30,567 nucleotides of DNA from a virus. Of the stretch, positions 27,651-30,567 are shown piece by piece. The position numbers and the translations under genes are program-made. The stretch covers positions 1 to 30,567 of IMG/VR virus record IMGVR_UViG_3300001472_000091; one strand, written 5' to 3'. The notes beneath the pieces were generated by a model, which was given only the letters and a program-made list of their open reading frames with translations, was not told the origin of the DNA and did not search any database. Numbering within the stretch: position 1 is the stretch's first letter; each line of letters starts with the position of its first letter.

Positions 27651-27979
27651 CCTAACACCTCAAGTGCAACCGCAACATTCGTGGGAATCTTAATCTCGTC
27701 TCCTTCTGTGAGGTGAGCTTCCGTTGGAGTATTATTCAATTTTGCAATAATCCACCATAGAGATTGGTCCCCCATGTACTTCGAAGCTAAATACCAGAAC
27801 TTCTCGCCATTAGACCAATAGTGAGTAATCGTCGGGATTCTATCAATATCTTCTTGCGAAGGGTTTGACAAAACAGGCGTTGCGAATTGCTCTATTTCTT
27901 TCACTCCTCGATCTTCAAAGATTTTTTCATACATTTCATTTCTGTTTTTAGCTATTCTTCTTGAGTTAAGTCTTGACAT
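27647..27979 (-). CDS. gp53/LysM-like baseplate or tail protein
   Basis: 110 residues. A basic helical leader (about 1-30) is followed by IleThrHisTyrTrpSerAsnGlyGluLysPheTrpTyrLeuAlaSerLysTyrMetGlyAsp, SerLeuTrpTrpIleIleAlaLysLeuAsn, and GluGlyAspGluIleLysIleProThrAsn. This is the LysM pattern (Trp/Tyr...LeuAla..TyrGly...Trp-IleIleAla..Asn....GlyAsp.IleIlePro) found in T4 gp53 and many tail hub proteins; it usually binds other tail proteins, not peptidoglycan. It starts 2 bases after the upstream gene's stop and overlaps the giant virion gene by 4 bases. Confidence 0.8.
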   Translation of the reverse strand: MSRLNSRRIAKNRNEMYEKIFEDRGVKEIEQFATPVLSNPSQEDIDRIPTITHYWSNGEKFWYLASKYMGDQSLWWIIAKLNNTPTEAHLTEGDEIKIPTNVAVALEVLG

Positions 27980-27981
27980 AA

Positions 27982-28617
27982 TTAAGATCCTCCATCATAT
28001 GGGAACTTAGTGAATGTAGAAGTTACAGGCTCTCCACCAGTTGAATTCCATCCTAAGTCATATTCGTGTTGCGGTGTGAAGTCCAGAGATACGTTGTATA
28101 CTTTCGGGAAAAACTTTCCTTCTCTTTCCTCCCCTTCATTAAACATTCCCATGTCTATGACTGGTGTCGCACTGAATGAACCGATCCAACCTAATAGTCC
28201 TTTTTCGGAACCATTTTGAATTAAGTTTGCGAACTTTAATCGAACCAAAGGTGACTTCGCAAGAGACAGAGCATTTCTAGTGATAGTCGTCGTAGACCCT
28301 GACGGTGGTGCGATACTTGTGTGATAAGCAGGATACATGAACTGCTTTACTTTGTTTACTTTGGTCAAATTCTTTTTGGCCTCTGCGATATCCACCGCAG
28401 GCAAATCAAAACTCAAAGATATCTTCCTTGAGGTATTTTGGAATGTTCCAATTGGATCTTGGCGTCCATAGACTTGCTCTTCCGTCCAGTTCGAAGACAA
28501 ACTGTCGTTGAAGGATGTGATGAATGCGTAAAAATCAACACTCGCGCCTGGGATCACCCCTGAGATTTCAATCATTGCGCCTGATTTCGTCGCATAATTA
28601 TCAATATAACTCGTCAT
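27982..28617 (-). CDS. tail-tube/baseplate-type virion protein
   Basis: 211 residues. The central TyrGlyArgGlnAspProIleGlyThrPheGlnAsnThrSerArgLysIleSerLeuSerPhe segment (about 50-69) and the AspPheThrProGlnHisGluTyrAspLeuGly segment near 176-186 recall tail-tube-like proteins of the gp48/gp54 or tube-initiator type. It is beta rich, with no cysteine and no signal peptide. Position between the tape measure and the LysM-like protein fits a tube-to-baseplate connector. I cannot separate tube initiator from other tube-like proteins by eye. Confidence 0.65.
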   Translation of the reverse strand: MTSYIDNYATKSGAMIEISGVIPGASVDFYAFITSFNDSLSSNWTEEQVYGRQDPIGTFQNTSRKISLSFDLPAVDIAEAKKNLTKVNKVKQFMYPAYHTSIAPPSGSTTTITRNALSLAKSPLVRLKFANLIQNGSEKGLLGWIGSFSATPVIDMGMFNEGEEREGKFFPKVYNVSLDFTPQHEYDLGWNSTGGEPVTSTFTKFPYDGGS

Positions 28618-28627
28618 TTAATTCTCC

Positions 28628-30567
28628 TTAAACTGACATCGATGTGTTTGCAGCAACATCTTTAATATAGGCCTCGAACTGTTGCCCACCGGCTTCCAAA
28701 GTCAATTTCATTCCATCGAATACGTTGGACACATTTGCCGTTACGTTCGTGCTTGATGCCGCAATTTTCGCACCAGTCATGTCGAAAGCAGTATTGGAAC
28801 CAATCAGTGCAAGGTTTTGCAATGTTGACGTAACTTTTACGTCCGAACCCATTTTGGTCAGTTCCTGCATAGCTCCTCTAAACTTCGTTGCGATTCCTGA
28901 GAAGTCCGCATTTCCAATATCAGCCATTGCTTTGATTGTATCGGAGCCTTCACTGACCATTTTCGCATTTGATTCCGCCATTTTTGCCTTGCTATCCGCC
29001 ATGCTAGCTAAGGTCATTGCGATTCCACCACCAGCTAATACAAGAGCACCCAAGACGCCAGCGCCAATTCCAGTTGCAGCAACAGCAGTCACTGCGGCAG
29101 TCGCAGTAGCAATTCCTGCTCCAATACCTGCGATGGCTGGGCCAATTGCTGCTAGACCAGCCATCAAACCTCCACCGACTGCGAAGAGTGGCGCAATCAC
29201 CAAGATACCAGAGATAGCCAACGCTGCGGTCCCAAGAGCTTCTTTTGTTTCTTTGCTCATATTTTGGAATGCGTCCGTTAGATAATCGGCGATCTCCCCA
29301 AGTTTCTCTAGGGCAGGTTGGACCATTATGATTAATTCTGTTGCGAGATTCTGGAACTTATCCATTGTCTTGACGGTTCCCTGAACTGCATCGTCAAATT
29401 TTTGTTGTGCTGCAGCGTTGTTTTCCATCTCGGCAGCATTTGCTTCATAGTCAGCAAGGCTCATTGAAAAGATCCTATTTGCCTCGTTCATATCTGTGAT
29501 ACCTGCTGCGGCAGCAATTGATTTTTGAGTGAACCTGTCCATTTCTCCAAATGCTATACCTTGTGCTTGAACTTGTTGCACAAGAGTCTTCATTCTCTCA
29601 TCTTCCGTCATCATCAACATTTGAGTTGTAGACAATTGAGTACCAAGTAGTGCGTTGAAGTGTGCTGCGCCTTCTGCAGCTCCGGAGAATGTGTCAAACT
29701 TTTGAACGATCCCGAGCAAAGTTCCAACTTCAACCCCTGCAGCCTTAGCTTGAGCAGCCAAGCCTTTGAATACTTTGATCGAACCCTTTCCATATACAGC
29801 AAGCGTCTTTGATGCTGCGTTGAAGTCTTTAACGATCTTATCTGCACCAATACCCAGTTGAACACCAGCCATTGCTAGTTCTGTTTGAGTTTCGATTGCT
29901 TCAGTCGCACCCATGCCCATTATTTTAAATGCGTTCTCCATGAACTCTGCTGTATCTGAGGCACTAACTCCAAGTTTTTCCATTTGTGAAGTGGAAATTG
30001 CTAAGTCTGTCTGAGTCTGCTTTGATAGCTTGGCGAATTGAGATGTCCCCGCATTTAAGGCAATGATCGCATTTGCTGCACCATCCATCGAAACGCCAAG
30101 CAGGTTTCCTGCTCTCTGTGTGTCGTAGAGTACATCGTTAAATTTACCGACAGTTCCAGTTTTTGCTGCTAATGTCGCAAGACCAGCGTCAAATGCGTTT
30201 AAAACTTTCATTGATTCGGAGAAGATTTTGCTTCCGATGTTCATTGCGATATTTTGTAGTGAAAACATTGTCTTGAATTTAGCTTTAAAATCATCCAATG
30301 CAGCAAGTCCATCAGCCGAGGTGTCTTGAAACAATCTAAAAGTGCTTTCCATTTTTCCTACAAAGCTGTTGCTAAACTTGTCGGTAAGGCCAACAAGGCT
30401 GCCCATACCATCAACAAGATCTGATACACTCCTCTTGTGTTCTTCTGATAAATCATTAATCCTTGCTTGCTCCAAGGAGACTTCGTTATATTTTTCGATT
30501 AGAGTATCAAAATCAGCACCGAACCGACCAGTCAGAGAACCAATCTCTTCCCCTGCCTTTATTGCTT
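28628..30567 (-). CDS. tail tape-measure protein, N-terminus outside window
   Basis: The frame is open to the right edge, so the TTG near 30475 is not the real start: bases 30476-30567 encode a further 30 residues (AlaIleLysAlaGlyGluGluIleGlySerLeuThr...). At least 645 residues are seen. The chain is mostly helical, Ala/Met/Gly rich, with phage tape-measure-type repeats (AlaGlyAsnLeuLeuGlyValSerMetAspGlyAlaAlaAsnAlaIleIle) and a long hydrophobic block near forward 29030-29230 (Ala/Gly/Ile rich) that fits the membrane-penetrating part of tape measures. The stop lies 10 bases before the tube-like gene. Confidence 0.85.
   Translation of the reverse strand, partial: AIKAGEEIGSLTGRFGADFDTLIEKYNEVSLEQARINDLSEEHKRSVSDLVDGMGSLVGLTDKFSNSFVGKMESTFRLFQDTSADGLAALDDFKAKFKTMFSLQNIAMNIGSKIFSESMKVLNAFDAGLATLAAKTGTVGKFNDVLYDTQRAGNLLGVSMDGAANAIIALNAGTSQFAKLSKQTQTDLAISTSQMEKLGVSASDTAEFMENAFKIMGMGATEAIETQTELAMAGVQLGIGADKIVKDFNAASKTLAVYGKGSIKVFKGLAAQAKAAGVEVGTLLGIVQKFDTFSGAAEGAAHFNALLGTQLSTTQMLMMTEDERMKTLVQQVQAQGIAFGEMDRFTQKSIAAAAGITDMNEANRIFSMSLADYEANAAEMENNAAAQQKFDDAVQGTVKTMDKFQNLATELIIMVQPALEKLGEIADYLTDAFQNMSKETKEALGTAALAISGILVIAPLFAVGGGLMAGLAAIGPAIAGIGAGIATATAAVTAVAATGIGAGVLGALVLAGGGIAMTLASMADSKAKMAESNAKMVSEGSDTIKAMADIGNADFSGIATKFRGAMQELTKMGSDVKVTSTLQNLALIGSNTAFDMTGAKIAASSTNVTANVSNVFDGMKLTLEAGGQQFEAYIKDVAANTSMSV

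Noticed and set aside
28725-29285. 186-codon Ala/Pro-rich plus-strand frame
   Set aside because: Antisense of the Ala/Gly-rich part of the tape-measure gene, with no ribosome site or neighbours on the plus strand.
1-30567. CRISPR arrays, insertion sequences, rRNA, integrase or attachment sites
   Set aside because: No regular direct-repeat array, transposase, integrase or rRNA segment was seen on reading the window.

Overview
The window looks like a 30.6 kb piece of a tailed-phage (Caudoviricetes) genome with a T4-like replication set. All genes I accept lie on the minus strand and are transcribed right to left. The type is shown by a tail tape-measure protein, baseplate and tail proteins, a gp32-like ssDNA-binding protein, a UvsX/RecA recombinase, a DnaB/gp41-like helicase and an RNase H/FEN-like exonuclease. 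It also has a stand-alone family A DNA polymerase, ThyX, a monomeric B12-dependent ribonucleotide reductase, a phage ClpP, a GroES-like protein and tRNA genes. The AT-rich base composition and the Lys-rich DUF5872-like proteins recall marine myoviruses. The host cannot be read from the sequence; two small lipoproteins imply a host with a lipoprotein export route.

Layout from right to left, in the direction of transcription. (1) 30567-21779: tail module, with a partial tape-measure protein, a tail-tube/baseplate-type protein, a LysM/gp53-like protein, a 1569-residue virion protein and a 383-residue unknown. (2) 21777-19117: family A polymerase, three small SH3-like proteins and a divergent tubulin/FtsZ-like protein. 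(3) 19000-17228: small unknown genes, a 25-residue membrane peptide behind its own promoter, a WYL_2-like small protein, tandem hairpin terminators, a tRNA-Arg(UCU), a 31-residue membrane peptide and a non-canonical tRNA-like gene. (4) 17148-12001: SSB, a DUF262/ParB-like protein, ClpP, two tandem lipoproteins, RecA/UvsX and a 173-residue unknown. (5) 11907-6540: a minimal alanyl-tRNA-synthetase-like protein, exonuclease, helicase, NrdJ and an Hc1-like histone-like protein. (6) 6529-1: GroES-like protein, an unknown, ThyX, four to five unknown or weakly recognised genes including a degenerate nucleotidyltransferase, a J-domain protein, and two Lys-rich DUF5872-like proteins, the last cut by the window edge.

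Regulation is unusually legible. Eight minus-strand elements share a TTGACA box, exactly 17 bp and a TATATT-like box, with extra conserved bases around -35 and in the spacer. They divide the replication region into short units. Terminators with UUCG loops, one of them duplicated with its flank, separate some units. Inside units genes are packed with 1-43 bp overlaps, often ATGA.

Points most worth a second look: the tubulin-like gene, the stand-alone AlaRS-like catalytic domain, the lipoprotein pair between ClpP and RecA, the capsid-targeting-like N-terminal motif on several Lys-rich proteins, the two membrane micro-ORFs, the odd tRNA-like gene, and a perfect 19-bp inverted repeat over one promoter.
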